A program made the translations under genes and the position numbers. The notes beneath the pieces were generated by a model. The model had not been told where the DNA came from, searched no databases, and worked only from the letters and a program-made list of their open reading frames with translations. Shown here piece after piece: positions 33,591 to 45,660 of a stretch of 64,000 nt of DNA; position 1 is the first letter of the stretch; each line of letters starts with the position of its first letter. Origin of the DNA: Podarcis raffonei (taxonomy: Eukaryota; Chordata; Lepidosauria; Squamata; Lacertidae); NCBI RefSeq assembly GCF_027172205.1, contig NC_070607.1, positions 74,387,831-74,451,830 of the forward strand, in the 5' to 3' direction.

Positions 33591-35334
33591 TCTCCATTTT
33601 GAGCTCCATCTCCCATCAGCCCCACCTAGGAGGACCAATGGCCAGGGATTAAAGATATCATTAAGTCAACCTCTTTTGAACTAAAAAGAAGAAGAAAAAG
33701 AAATTGACAACCCACAGCTTTGTGTTCAGTACATATAGCTCTCTTTTTTTAAATAAAAATATATAGATAGTGATTACTCTGGTTGGTTAGCTAAAGGACA
33801 TCTCCTGTTGGTAGTTAAGAAAGGGAACATTCCCAGATTAAGGCTTCTCTCTTTCTCCCATCCATCCCTTTTCTTTATCCTGCATGTGTGTGTACTTAGT
33901 GGGGAATCCATTCCGTCTAATCTCTCCCGCCTTCTCCTTTCACTGAGCCTTGGAGCAGAATTCTGACAGAATAATGAAGACTTGCATGAAACACTATAAA
34001 AAGGCAATTAGGTAAACTGCTGGGTTGGGAGCAGCCTTGTGACCTTGTTAATAACTCTGAAGGGACCTGGGGATTTCAAGAGACTATAAAAGAAATAAAA
34101 CGCACTTTTGTGGAGCGGGGGGTGTGTGCATATGTGGTATGGTGGTCACAACATGGCAGAAACATTTATCTGGCATCGTGTATGTATGTTGAAGGATATT
34201 TCACATATGGTTCTGTGGAGAGAAGGCCTCTGTGGGGTTCTAGGTCATGCTGTTTTACTATGCCAGGACATCTGTTTATTTTCTCAATTCATTTGCATGT
34301 GTGTGTGGGGGGGGTTGTCTGCTTTTTAAGCCAAACAATCCAAACTAGCAAACACTAGAGGCCATTCAAAGCTGCAGTCACATGGCACCGCACAATGTTA
34401 CTGTGTGTCAGCACAAAAACGGCAATAATAACAAGAATAATTCAGGGTATTCAAAATGCTTCACATGCGTGATCTCATCACAATCGTCATAATGAGCCTA
34501 TAAGATAGTTTCAGGCCACATTCACACTCTACCGTGCTATGATGCCACTTTAAACAGATTATTTGGCTTTCCCCAAAGAATTCTGGGAGCTGTAGTTTGT
34601 TAAGGGTGCTGAAAACTTTTCCAAGGGCAACTTTGGATAATATAGAGAAGGAACATGGGCTGGCATTTTGATACCAATTATGTTGTGTGGATGCTTGGGG
34701 GTGTGTGTCAAGAATGGCGTTCATGAGGAGCACTCATTCCATGACAGACAGCTGCCTGGAAGTCCCCATTATCACAGCACCACCATTTCTGATATGAACA
34801 GATGCTTGCAGTGGAGTAGAGTTACCCATATAGAGCTGGGTCAGTGACATGACGAGCACTGAGTGTGTCATGATTACACAGACACATTGGCGGTTTAAAA
34901 CATAGATGCAACATCTCATGGGATTAGACATAAAAGCAGGATCACTTTAATGTCACACATGGAAACCTTATTTCTTTACAGTTGCATTCTGCACCTGCTA
35001 AACTCAAAGTGGGCATTTTGGAAGATAAAAGATTTCTTTGTGATTTAAATGAATCCCAGCAGAGTGAGATTAAAGGATTTAGGGGTATATATTGAAGCTG
35101 TTTTGATGCCTCATTTGTTCTGATTGCACCTTGTCCTAGAATTCATATGCAAAGATGGGACAGACTTCCTTCTCTTTAACCAATCTATCCCTGTTTCTTA
35201 TACCTTCTTATAGTAACACTAAGCATTTATAGAATATTTTAAAATGTTTAAAGTGCTTCACATACATTATCATGTTATAATCCTTACAACAACCTTGTCT
35301 ACAACAGCCTCTTGCACTGTGTTTCTTAATGGCT
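33591..35334. other. non-coding stretch with old repeat scraps
   Basis: A piece of the hAT MITE core (ccatctcccatcagccccac) lies near 33606-33655, and MIR/L2-like scraps near 34440-34510 and 35220-35310 (gtgcttcacatacattatc). No gene is seen. Confidence 0.4.
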
Positions 35335-35513
35335 CGCTTGATTGGAAAGCACTGTGCAAGGTGGGCGGAACAAGTCACCTGTCAGTCATCTGATGTCATA
35401 TTGGCACCAGATGATTGGCAGGTGGGTTGTTCTGCCCACTTGTTACAGCTGGCCCTAGGGATGAGGACAGGTAATGATCTGGCCTACTGGACCAAAACGG
35501 TTCTCTGCTCCTG
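35335..35513 (-). mobile_element. hAT-type element fragment (family of 37089-37408)
   Basis: The segment gtcacctgtcagtcatctga, the segment tctgcccacttgttacagct, and the end gatctggcctactggaccaaaacggttct followed by gctcctg mirror the element at 37.1 kb in the opposite orientation. The far end is missing. Confidence 0.6.
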
Positions 35514-36650
35514 CTGTACAGCATATTAAAAGTTTCACAGCAATTTTAAAAACTAGAATGAATCAACACTTGTTATAGGTTCACCTCAGCACAGGACCAG
35601 CTCACCCACGAGGCAAGGTGAGGCGGCAACCTCAGGTGGCAGAAGCCAGAGGGGCAGCAGATCCAGCCTCCAAGGAATGTGTTGCCCACTGCTGCCACAG
35701 AGACAGCTGCAGAATGTTTTTTGGGTGGTCAGATCTGCCTCCTTCCCAGCCGCAGGACAGGTGTTCCTCAAATGTTGAAAGACATTTTCAATTATTCTTT
35801 TCCATAAATGGAAATACTGCAATTTTTTATTTGGAAAACAAGTGATAAATGAAACAACCAATTAAATATACCTCAGCAGATAGACAGACATATAAAATGT
35901 CATCGTTTTGCTCCATAACGATCCAGAGCAAACCTCAATGTTAGTTATCGGAGTAAACATGATGCAGGGTTCCAAAAAATAATAATAATAGACCAGACAC
36001 AATCAGTTTAATCCAGTCATTATTTACTGAAGGCAAAATGAGCATAACAGTTCGCGAATCCACAATATAAAACACTATACCGGTATTTCTTGGGCAACCT
36101 TCTCCCTGTTCCTTCCTCAGAACAAGGGTAAAGAACATTATATGCATACTGATATTCTTTACAGTTGTCCTGTCTTGTCATAAAACTCCGAGGTTTGATT
36201 TCAGTCCAATTATAGGCATGGTTATTCAGAATTCAGTGGGACTGAATTCAGTGGAGCAGCTGCAATGTGCTTATATGTGCAATGTATGAGGGAGACCTCA
36301 ACAAGAATAATGTCCTACTGAGCTGTTCCCTCAGGCAAATCATTTCTGTGCAGGGCAGAAACAATTTACAAAAGTGATGGAGTTTGTGTGTAGTTGCAAC
36401 TCCTAGGTCAAGAGGTAAATAAATGCTCGCTACTTGCCAAACCACTCATTACCATCCCACAGGGCCTGTCCCACAGTGTTATTGTACAGCAATTTCCACA
36501 AAAAGCTTACAGCATTGAGAGAAATGGAAACATGGCTTCCATCTTTTTATGTCAACTGTTTTCAGCATCTCGTTCACCATAAGGCAAAAAAAGCCTCTCA
36601 TTTTCTCAGCAGTGTTGCCCATATTTTGAATTTATGATGTTATGTATTAA

Positions 36651-36654
<4 letters not shown>
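35514..36654. other. non-coding stretch
   Basis: A GC-rich part near 35585-35760 has hAT-like wording (aggcaaggtgaggcggcaac) but no clear ends. The remainder is unrecognised. Confidence 0.3.

Positions 36655-36706
<52 letters not shown>
36655..36706. repeat. (TC)n microsatellite
   Basis: Twenty-six uninterrupted TC units. Confidence 0.98.
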
Positions 36707-36709
<3 letters not shown>

Positions 36710-37088
36710 AAATGTGAGGTTTTTAATCTATCTATCGTAATTAAGTGGTTGTGTCTGGACATTTTTTCTTTTGTATATGATTCACTTTTGTTTTCATTCA
36801 TGTTATTTTATGTACAATGTTCATTTTTAACTGTGCTTCTTAAAATAGTGCACATTAGTAGTAGTAGTTCTGAATGTGGAATTTATATTTTTATATAATA
36901 TACACTGATTTTTTTGGCTGAGTTTTGTAAACCACTTAGAGAGTTCTTGAAATATAAAGTGATATACAAGTTGACCACACAAACAAACATAGTATCTGTT
37001 TGCTCCCAAGCTCAGTTAAAAGTTCCGGGGTTAATCCCTAAAGCTATCTCAAACTTGGATATCTGATAAACAAGCTTTTCCATTATGG

Positions 37089-37408
37089 CAGGGGTGAAGA
37101 ACCTTTTTGACCCATCAGGCCAGATCTTTATCTCTCCCCACTCCATGGGCCACCTTAGACAGGTGAGGCAGTCACCCATCTGACATCATTGATGATGTCA
37201 AGTGATTGATAGGTAGCTAGTCCTACCCACCTGTCAAAGTTGACCTGTGTGTGTTTCATCAACACATCCCCTGCAGGGAGCAGGACTGGGCTAGGCTCTG
37301 TCCTCCACCCATCTGCTGACATTACCCAGGATTGGGGGCCATTGGGGGCCAAATTACACCTCTTGGCAGGCCAGAACTGGCCTGGAACCCCAAGATTTTG
37401 CAGCCCTG
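37089..37408 (+). mobile_element. non-autonomous hAT-like element
   Basis: Begins caggggtgaagaacctttttg and ends ttttgcagccctg. It includes catcaggccagatc near the left end and gccagaactggcctggaacc near the right. The 8-bp flanks cattatgg and tgttatgt agree at five positions, so the duplication is eroded at best. Confidence 0.6.
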
Positions 37409-37824
37409 TGTTATGTTCTTTCTGTATGTTAAGATAAACTTCAGAGACCCTACTCAGTGTTCTGCTGCCAGTGGAAATATGATGGGTGGACACAGAGGTT
37501 GGAGTTTTCAATTGCAGTGTCCGAAGTATGGAGCGCCCTCCCTAAAGTGCCATGTTGAGGCCTCTCCATTCTGTGATTTGCACAGGCATTAAACCACACG
37601 TGTTAACTGTCAATGATGGCCGCTTTGTTTGTGGTTTTATTTGACCTGGTGCTGTGATGAGTCTGCAATGGGCATTTTAATGTGTTGCTTATGATTAAAG
37701 TGTGGATCTTAATGTGTGCGTTTTGCTTTGGTATTTTTGAACTTTACATTTTATGATACGTCTTGGAATTTCCAGTTTGGTGCTATGGATATGGGGGTTT
37801 CCATACAAAAGCAAATATTTAAAG

Positions 37825-37960
37825 CAGGCTCCCTCAAACTCAGCCCTCCAGATGTTTTAAGACTACAGTTCCCATCATCCCTGACCACTGGTCCTGCTAG
37901 CTAGGGATCATGGGAGTTGTAGGCCAAAAACATCTGGAGGGCCGAGGTTGGGGAAGCCCG
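37825..37960 (+). mobile_element. 136-bp hAT MITE with perfect 8-bp duplication, copy 1
   Basis: A near-palindromic element: left arm caggctccctcaaactcagc, right arm gaggttggggaagcccg, with cagccctccagatgtttt mirrored by aaaacatctggagggcc. ATTTAAAG flanks it at 37817-37824 and 37961-37968. Confidence 0.93.
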
Positions 37961-38588
37961 ATTTAAAGAGCATTTTTGGGAATGAGAGCTAAACACCCTT
38001 ACAATTTGGGACCATCTGAAAGTTGTCTTTAAGGAAAAGTAAGAACTCTGTAAAATGCCAAGTTCAATCCCCCCTCTTCCCCCTAAATCTCTATCTCCAT
38101 CCCGTCTTAAGCAAAGCCATCTAAGCCATCAGCTAAATGGAGACAGTAATACTAGTTTCCATCACTGAGGGATGTAGTTAGGATTAATCAGTCAATGGAA
38201 AGTGCTTTGAAGATTTAGATGTATTCATATCTGTGGCTTGGTTAAGAAAATGGCAAGACTTGCTGTGAGGCTGGAGATAGACGTGGGTGTTTGCTCTTAG
38301 TCACTTTTGATCATCTTCTTAAGGCAGCAGGAGTCTGCTTGCAGCTGGTAAGTTTTTCTGAGACCGGTTGCTGACTTTATTCATGATTCCTCTACCTGGG
38401 GGGAAATAATAGAGTTCCTAATCACGCACACACTGTCTGCCGCCATTAGAAGCTATAAGACGTATGGACAGATTTAGTAGGCAGGTAATGTTTCCCCCAT
38501 TTGTTCTGCTGTGTAAAAGCTAGTTTGCACAGGATCATTGGTTCTACATGCAAGTCAGTTGTTCATGTGGGAGATGCTTCTCCTAGAG

Positions 38589-38724
38589 CAGGCTTCCTCA
38601 ACCTCGGCCCTCCGGATGTTTTGAGACTACAATTCCCAGCATCCCTGACCACTGATCCTGCTAGCTAGGGATCATGGGAGTTGTAGGTCAAAAACATCTG
38701 GAGGGCCGAGGTTGAGGAAGCCTG
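38589..38724 (+). mobile_element. 136-bp hAT MITE with perfect 8-bp duplication, copy 2
   Basis: Ends caggcttcctcaacct and gaggttgaggaagcctg are nearly perfect inverted repeats. TCCTAGAG flanks it at 38581-38588 and 38725-38732. It has the same orientation and length as the copy 764 bp to the left. Confidence 0.95.
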
Positions 38725-38732
38725 TCCTAGAG

Positions 38733-40431
38733 CTTCAGGGATTTTCATCTACATCCAAGCCACTTGTCACTATATAACAGGAGCCCCTTGAAATGATTTT
38801 GTAAAACTATTATTTGTACCTGGCATTTTATATCTGCAGAGTGAGTTCTCTGTAACATCTTCTGTCCCTTGAGTTGCATGTGTTCCTGCACTCAAAGATG
38901 GAAGAAGAAATGATGGTACCATCTATGTCAGGTTTGACTCATGAGGGTGAGATGTAAGCCATAGGCAAATATTCATGAAATGTAGAAATGGATGCATGAA
39001 GGGTGGATAGTTTTGCAAGGTTTCTCCAGGTCACATGTAAGAAGCATACTCTCAATACTTTGTTTTTCTGCACATTTCTACATTTCATGAACATCTCTCC
39101 ACAGGATTTATCTACCTATTGTTCTACAGGGCTTCACAGATAAATGCCATGGACTGGCTGGATGCATGCAGGCCCTGAGATGCCCAGACAACACAGCCCC
39201 TCTCTTGGCCTGGCTGATGTGGTCCAAAGGAAAGCAGAGCAACATGTTTGGCACCAGCTTGACTGCAGGAGTTGCAGGAAGGAGGCTTACATGGCACCAT
39301 CCAACCATCTTAGGGACTCTACTCAGGATTTACTCTTTAGCCATTTCTTCTCCCGAAGATATCCTGCAAGGCAGTGGACATTGCATCCCAAACACATACA
39401 TTATTTCCCTCTGTTTGCCTCTCAGGGACCATTCAAAAGTCAATGAGATGATTTATGTGCTTGATTTTGCATCATAGAAGTCTCATAAAATGGCAAAAGG
39501 AACGATATGGGCAAGGGGAGAAATTGGCCTAAAGACGAAAGAGAAGTGTTGGATGATAAGTGACAGCAACTCTTCAGAAGATTGGGCTCACTGAGAGTCA
39601 CAGAAGAAGTCTAACAAGCTGGTGATGTAAGCAGGAAGTTCAAGCAGCTTCAAACCATAAGGTCTTCAAGGTCAGGGTAAAGACTACCATGATAATATCT
39701 CCACTATGGTACCATCATAAAAACCTGCAAGGATGGATCATCTGGGATTTCAAAGCAAACAATAGAAAACAGTGAGAATGGCTACAAACAGGCACTAGAA
39801 TAGTTTGAATCATGTTATCAGGAGCAATTCCTCCCCCCATGACATAGAACCAGGTTCCCCACCCAGCTCCTCCCACCTCTTTCTCCCCAATGCTCATCTT
39901 TCACTTTGTCATTCAATTCCCAATTGGCCAAGTGCAGTCTGTTTCTCTCCCTTTTTCCATTACACACTCGACTGAGCGGAGGATGAAAGGGCCCCTGGAT
40001 TCCAGAAAGAAGGTAATTAATTGACTTTCTGCCCTCGTTGCTATGCGGCAGAGGTTGAAGCCGCAGCAGCTACAGTTCATTTTCAATCCTGGACAATTAG
40101 CCATGAATGGCATCATTATAGAGACGATCATCTCTGTCCAGTGCAGCAACTGTGATGTTGACTGACACCAGGCAGTCTCAGAGAGGCCAGTAGAATAGAT
40201 GTTCATAGAGCAACTCATGTGGATACCTTCAGACTCTCATGCAGGCACAAAAAGTGGTAGCCTTTTCCTTGCTGCACACCTTCACCCTCTGATTCTTGTT
40301 AAGACAACTAGCTGGGAGTGTGCATGGGTGCCAGAATGCATATGCATGCACAAGTTCTGGCTCTAAGCTGTGAACAGTTCACTATTCCAAAAAATAAAAT
40401 AAAAATAAAAATGTGACATAGGGCTAGCCAA
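38733..40431. other. non-coding stretch, nothing recognised
   Basis: No transposon borders or protein similarity were seen. Two overlapping plus-strand frames near 39150-39480 look like chance. Confidence 0.35.
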
Positions 40432-40444
40432 CATTGTACTCCTT

Positions 40445-41212
40445 TGTTGTTGCTGTTGTTTAGTCGTTTAGTCGTGTCCGACTCTTCGTGACCCCATGGA
40501 CCAGAGCACGCCAGGCACTCCTGTCTTCCACTGCCTCCCGCAGTTTGGCCAAACTCATTCTGGTAGCTTTGAGAACACTGTCTAACCATCTTGTCCTCTG
40601 TCGTCCCCTTCTCCTTGTGCCCTCAATCTTTCCCAACATCAGGGTCTTTTCCAGGGAGCCTTCTCTTCTCATGAGGTGGCCAAAGTATAGGAGCCTCAGC
40701 TTCACGATCTGTCCTTCCAATGAGCACTCAGGGCTGATTTCCTTAAGAATGGATAGGTTTGATCTTCTTGCAGTCCATGGGACTCTCAAGAGTCTCCTCC
40801 AGCTCCATAATTCAAAAGCATCAATTCTTCGGCGATCAGCCTTCTTTATGGTCCAGTTCTCACTTCCATACATCACTACTGGGAAAACCATAGCTTTAAC
40901 TATACGGACCTTTGCTGGCAAGGTGATGTCTCTGCTTTATAAGATGCTGTCTAGGTTTAAGATGCTGTCTATGCAGTACTGGACAAGAATGAAATCCCTT
41001 CATGGATCACTGCCCCTTCATGGATCACTGCTGCCTTGCCATGGCAAAGGGGCTTGAATAACTCAGAGAAGCTATGAGCTATGCCGAGCAGGGCACCCAA
41101 GATGGACAGGTCACAGTGGAGAGTTTTGACCAAACATGATCCACCTGGAGCAGGAACCGGCAAGCCACTCCAGTATCCCTGCCAAGAAAACTCCATGGAC
41201 AAAGAGAACAGG
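40445..41212 (-). mobile_element. BovB (RTE clade) LINE with 5' inversion
   Basis: Minus-strand 40921-40460 encodes an uninterrupted 153-residue C-terminal part of BovB ORF2, with VMYGSENWTIKKADRRRIDA, FELWSWRRLLRVPWTARRSN, YFGHLMRREGSLEKTLMLGK and HGVTKSRTRLND. The remaining part, about 40976-41212, is BovB sequence in the opposite (plus) orientation (cttgccatggcaaaggggct; aagccactccagtatccctg), as produced by twin priming. Flanks cattgtactcctt (40432-40444) and cattgtattcctt (41213-41225) form a 13-bp duplication with one mismatch. The copy is 5'-truncated and cannot be active. Confidence 0.93.
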
Positions 41213-41221
41213 CATTGTATT

Positions 41222-41292
41222 CCTTGTTGGACTACAACTCCCATCTTCCCTCATTATTGGTTATGCTGGCTAGGGTTGATGGTACTTGCAGT
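41222..41292. mobile_element. hAT MITE core fragment
   Basis: The sequence ttggactacaactcccatct...gctggctagggttgatggta...gcagtccag matches the inner part of the 136-bp hAT MITE group. The ends are absent. Confidence 0.5.
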
Positions 41293-41689
41293 CCAGAAAT
41301 CTGTACTGCTTTTAAAAGATATGTTTTTATATGGTTGTACACTGCCATGATATTTTATGAGAGGGTGGTCTATACATATTTTTATGAACAAACAATCTGG
41401 AGGCAACCATGTTGGCTTCCCTTGATGTAACCATGTCTACCTGTTTTTAGAATGGAGAAATAGCTACATTCAGTCCTTTTCACATGTTACTAGCATGTAG
41501 AAGGCAACCAGATTCAAGTTACCTCCCTATGGAATTTTAGTTCCCTTGAAAAAAAAATTAAAAAGCATTTGGCATATTGGATAATTATCCCCGGGGGGGG
41601 GGGAGTTATGCCTTTCATTATTTTTTTTGAAAGGCCACAGTGATATCTTGGAGAGCGTCTGCCTTCCAATCTAGTAGTTTCTGAAAAAG

Positions 41690-41815
41690 TATTATTATTT
41701 ATTAAATTTCTATACCATGCCTTTGTCCAAGGACCACAGGGCAGTTTACAATATAAAACCACAAAAATATATAACATAGTAATAAAAGCACCCCCAGTTT
41801 AAAAGGCCATAGATT
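41690..41815 (-). mobile_element. LINE 3' end fragment
   Basis: The attattatttattaaatttc tail, then ataccatgcctttgtccaag and gaccacagggcagtttacaatataaaacc, is the common sauropsid L2/CR1-type 3' end in minus orientation. Confidence 0.5.
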
Positions 41816-42502
41816 GTTCAATCAGCCAAAGGCTAAAGTAATGACATGAAAACACATTTCATAATGCAAATGTTATACTACTGGTATATAGTTTTGAACT
41901 GCATATTCATCTGATATATGGCAGTTGGGCTGCTTATTACTTCTGTTTCTATACAGATTTTACAATTTCTGGACAGATTTTACTTTGGTTGATTATGCCA
42001 CCAAGACATAGTTCTGTATTATGTCCATGATAATGAAAGTGTTGTAATGGTTGACTATATAGGGCTGGGTTCTCACACAAACCCTGAAGCTCTTGCTTCT
42101 CTATGGCCTCCCACTCATAGGCAGTACTGGACAAGGATGAAACCTAAGAAAAAAGAAGAGTCTGGAAGCATCTAAATTACTCCCAGTCCTTTTGGCTTAC
42201 TATGTATTGACTGGAAGAGATTGCCCACCCCCCTACCCTTGTCTTTCTGGCCATTGCCTTCAACCATTTCACCTGGTACAAAAGTTGCACATGTAGCCTG
42301 CAAAACGAGTCGGTGCATGCTGTGTGTACAGGAATTGGCTGGTTCACATTTGTGTTCATTCCCCTGTGCAATGTCTTTTGGAATGTTGGGTGATTAAAAT
42401 AACATGCTTCTTCTTGGTGTTTTTAAACACAGATCATGCACATGTGGGCAGAGCAGCAAGCCCACACATTTAACGACAGGAACACAGGCTGGGGTAGATC
42501 TT

Positions 42503-42850
42503 TGGTGGTGGCACTATGGGTTAAACCACAGAGCCTAGGGCTTGCCAATCAGAAGGTCGGTGGTTCAAATCCCCGCAATGGGGTGAGCTACCATTGCTCG
42601 GTCCCTGCTCCTGCCAACCTAGCAGTTCGAAAGCACGTCAAAGTGCAAGTAGATAAATAGGTACTGCTCCGGTGGGAAGGTAAACGGTGTTTCTGTGCGC
42701 TGCTCTGGTTTGCCAGAAGCAGCTTAGTCATGCTGGCCACATGACCTGGAAGCTGTATGCCGGCTCCCTCGGCCAATAAAGCGAGATGAGCACCGCAACC
42801 CCAGAGTCGGCCACAACTGGACCTAACGGTCAGGGGTCCCTTTACCTTTA
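42503..42850 (+). mobile_element. Sauria-type SINE, copy 3
   Basis: Starts ggtggtggcactatgggtta, with the B-box region ggtggttcaaatccccgca, the body aagtagataaataggtactg, and the end aggggtccctttaccttta. Full-length. No exact target duplication was found. Confidence 0.9.
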
Positions 42851-42961
42851 CTAGACCCCCTAGATTTTTAAGTGCCAGCATTTTTCTAGTGAATTTGGGT
42901 ACTCAAAATGCTTGACAAACATTAGGTCAGAAATCCTAACAGCAGCTCTGTAAGGTCGGCC

Positions 42962-42987
42962 ATGATGATGATGATGATGATGATGAT
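42962..42987. repeat. (GAT)n microsatellite
   Basis: About eight ATG/GAT units at the edge of a MIR-like scrap (ctctgtaaggtcggcc). Confidence 0.9.
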
Positions 42988-43639
42988 CCATAAGCTATAC
43001 TGAAAACAGGTTATCAGTAGGGCTGAGTCTGACAATTATTTCCCCTCCATATCTTCTTGCTGAAGAGCACTTGGTGTGTTTGTGGCTAATGTAAGCAGGA
43101 CTGCCACCAGATCTAACAGCTCTCAGTAAAATGCCATCTATGGAGTCCCCGCCTATGACCATGGGGCTCCCTGGTAGTTTTTAGCAGCAGTGGTAAGTAA
43201 AAGCAATGCTCCAATGGAGCCACCATTTTAATTTCAATGTTTATCCCATGTAGCAGGACAACAGAGCACTGTTGGACATTGTAAAGGAAGCTCCTAGGCC
43301 CCAATAGGGTGCATCATTTTAATTTGCCACTGGAGTGAGCAATGGAGGTAATTGTGGCTCCCAGATCCAGCTGCCTGAAGCAAAAATATGTTGAAAGGAG
43401 CTCCCAGGTCAGATGTCAGCAGTGGACACTGCCAGAATGCTACCCCCACCCCATACTATGTGTCTTGTGTTTCTGCTGGGCTTGAAGATTAGATTGAAAG
43501 CAGGGACATATTTGCTGATGGTTGTAAAAAATGCAGTCGAGATATGCATGTTCCCCAAGGCCTGGTTGAGATTCTGCATAATGACTGGGAAATGTACAAA
43601 ATTTCCTCTTCAAGGACAGATTATGTGCACATTCTCCAT

Positions 43640-44277
43640 GAGTAATAATAATAGTAATAAATTTATTAATACAACACCTTTTCCCCTGAAGGGACACAAA
43701 GTGCCTTACAGATAAAAACAAGAACAGCTAAAAACATAGAAAAACCAGTCACTAAAATACAATCAAGCATCAATAAAATTAAAACTATATACATATATGA
43801 AATCTGTTAAAAATGTACCAATAATGACAATAAAAATAGCACGGCACCAGCCCTTTAATTAAAGGCAGTTAATTTCCCCCAAAGCCTGTTGGAACAAGAA
43901 AGTGTTCACCTGCTGATGGAAGGACAGCAAGGAGGGAGCCAGTCTAGCTTCTCTAGAGAGAGAGTTCCTAAGTCTGGGAGCAGCCATTGAGAAGACCCTC
44001 TACTGCATCCCTCCCAAGCACGCCTGTGATTCCCCCGAAGATCTGAAAACCCAGGTAGGTTCCTATGCAGGAATATGGCCTTTCAGTTAGCTTGGACCCG
44101 AGCTGTGTAGGGATTTAGAGGTGATAACCAGCACTTTGAACCAGCAACTTTGTGCCAGGAAATAGACTGATAGCCGGTGGAACTGTTCAAACAATGGAGT
44201 CATGTGTTCCCTATAACCAGCCCTAGAGAAGTGTGGTGAATGTGCACAATGGCCAGTTATTATGCACATTAACCTCT
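43640..44277 (-). mobile_element. LINE 3' untranslated region, minus orientation
   Basis: Starts with an AAT/ATA-rich tail, then gggacacaaagtgccttaca. It continues with gaaagtgttcacctgctgat, ggaaggacagcaaggaggga, gagagttcctaagtctggga and ttagcttggacccgagctgt. This is a common amniote LINE-type 3' region. I cannot assign the clade with confidence. It is directly followed by a solo LTR. Confidence 0.5.
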
Positions 44278-44773
44278 TGTGGCGTTTGCCCTTCTAGGTG
44301 TGTGACATCATACTGGGTTCATAAGGAAAGGGTTAACTAATTGTAAAATGACTAACCAATGGGAACCCAAGGGGAGGAGTTAGAGTTAGCGCTAGGGTGG
44401 TTGAGAAGTCAGTCTGGAGTTAGAGAAGAGACAGAGAGGATAAGTCTGTGGGTTGGGCTAGTCTGATGTGAGAGAGTGAGAGAATCTGTTAAGAGGAGTC
44501 AGTCAAACAGTTGATATAATCAGTCAGAAGGTATTAGGAAGGTATAGGCCAGTAAAGAAACTGAAGTTAAGAAACTGACAGGAATATTATCTGAGAAACC
44601 ATAAACTTGTTAATGCTTATAAAATAAACTTGTTTATTTGGTTCAATTTTAACAACTGTCTGGACTCTGTTTTACCCAAGAGTAACGGGTTGGTGGCAGT
44701 GGAGAAGCGAGCACAGTGGTGGCACAGGGATCAATAGACCGTTAAATGTCCGGGGACCCTGTGTGATCGCCAC
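44278..44773 (+). mobile_element. solo LTR of an endogenous retrovirus (fossil)
   Basis: 496 bp with inverted ends TGTGGCG...CGCCACA and the 5-bp duplication CCTCT on both sides (44273-44277, 44774-44778). A polyadenylation-like ataaaataaacttg lies near 44620-44636, and a CCAAT-type site (ctaaccaatggg) near 44352-44364. No internal region is present, so this is the product of LTR-LTR recombination. The clean duplication suggests moderate age. The family is not identified. Confidence 0.85.
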
Positions 44774-45261
44774 ACCTCTCCATGTATATACCCCGATCAT
44801 ATGCTATTAAAAGGACAAATATTCAGATGTAAAGGTGATACTCAAGCCCTGTGAACAAAGTCTGGGCACATTCCAGCCATCGTGTCCACAAGCATCTCAG
44901 TACTTAGATTGTTGTTTCCTTTCCACTTACCTTTCTTGCCACCTCCTGTCATGCAACAATCACCTCTCGGATGCACACTCTCTTAGAGATGCTTCCAGAT
45001 CCCATTGCACCAGCAGCTGCTAATAGAGTGATGATAAAAGGGTCAAAGGGCTGCTTGGTTAAAGAATGAAGATTTTGACGTAAAAGAAACTCTGTCAAGG
45101 GGCCTCAGCATTAAACACAGAAACCACATGTTCTGTTGACACTCTGATATTATTGGGAGAAGTGAATGTGCCGGTAGAGTAAACAGAGGGAATGGTTATT
45201 TGATGAGGCTGTAGAACACTGAACATATAAAGCGGTCTTATATTAAGCCAAGCCACTGGAA

Positions 45262-45470
45262 TCAACATGGTGTTGTGGTTCGAGTGCCAGGCATGGACAA
45301 GGGTTCAAATCTCTACCCAGCCATGAAGCTGACTGGAGGATATTGAGACTATTACTACCTCTGAGCCTAATCTACTTCACAGGGTTGTGTGATGATAAAA
45401 TTCAGGGAATGATGAGTGCTGTCTTGAGCTCCTTGGTGGGGTATACATAAATGTAATAAAGAAATAAAAG
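45262..45470 (+). mobile_element. MIR-like SINE
   Basis: Head aacatggtgttgtggttcga, then gggttcaaatctctacccag, ccatgaagctgactggagga, ctacttcacagggttgtgtg and ttgagctccttggtggggta with an A-rich end. Confidence 0.65.
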
Positions 45471-45529
45471 CTTTGTCTACTCTGGTAGCAACTCTCCAAG
45501 TTCTCAAGCAGAGAAATTATTATTTAATT

Positions 45530-45660
45530 CAGGGGTAGGGAATCTGTGGCCCTCCACATGCTGGCGAATTCAAATTCCCACCCAGCATGGTCAGGGATGA
45601 TGAGACTTTTGTCCAACAACATCTTGTAGGGCCACAGGTTCCACAACTGGCAACACCAGG
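45530..45660. mobile_element. hAT-type MITE, diverged
   Basis: Begins caggggtagggaatctgtgg and contains gcatggtcagggatgatgag and caacaacatcttgtagggcc followed by acaggttcc, the standard layout of this hAT MITE group. The right end is degraded. Confidence 0.65.
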
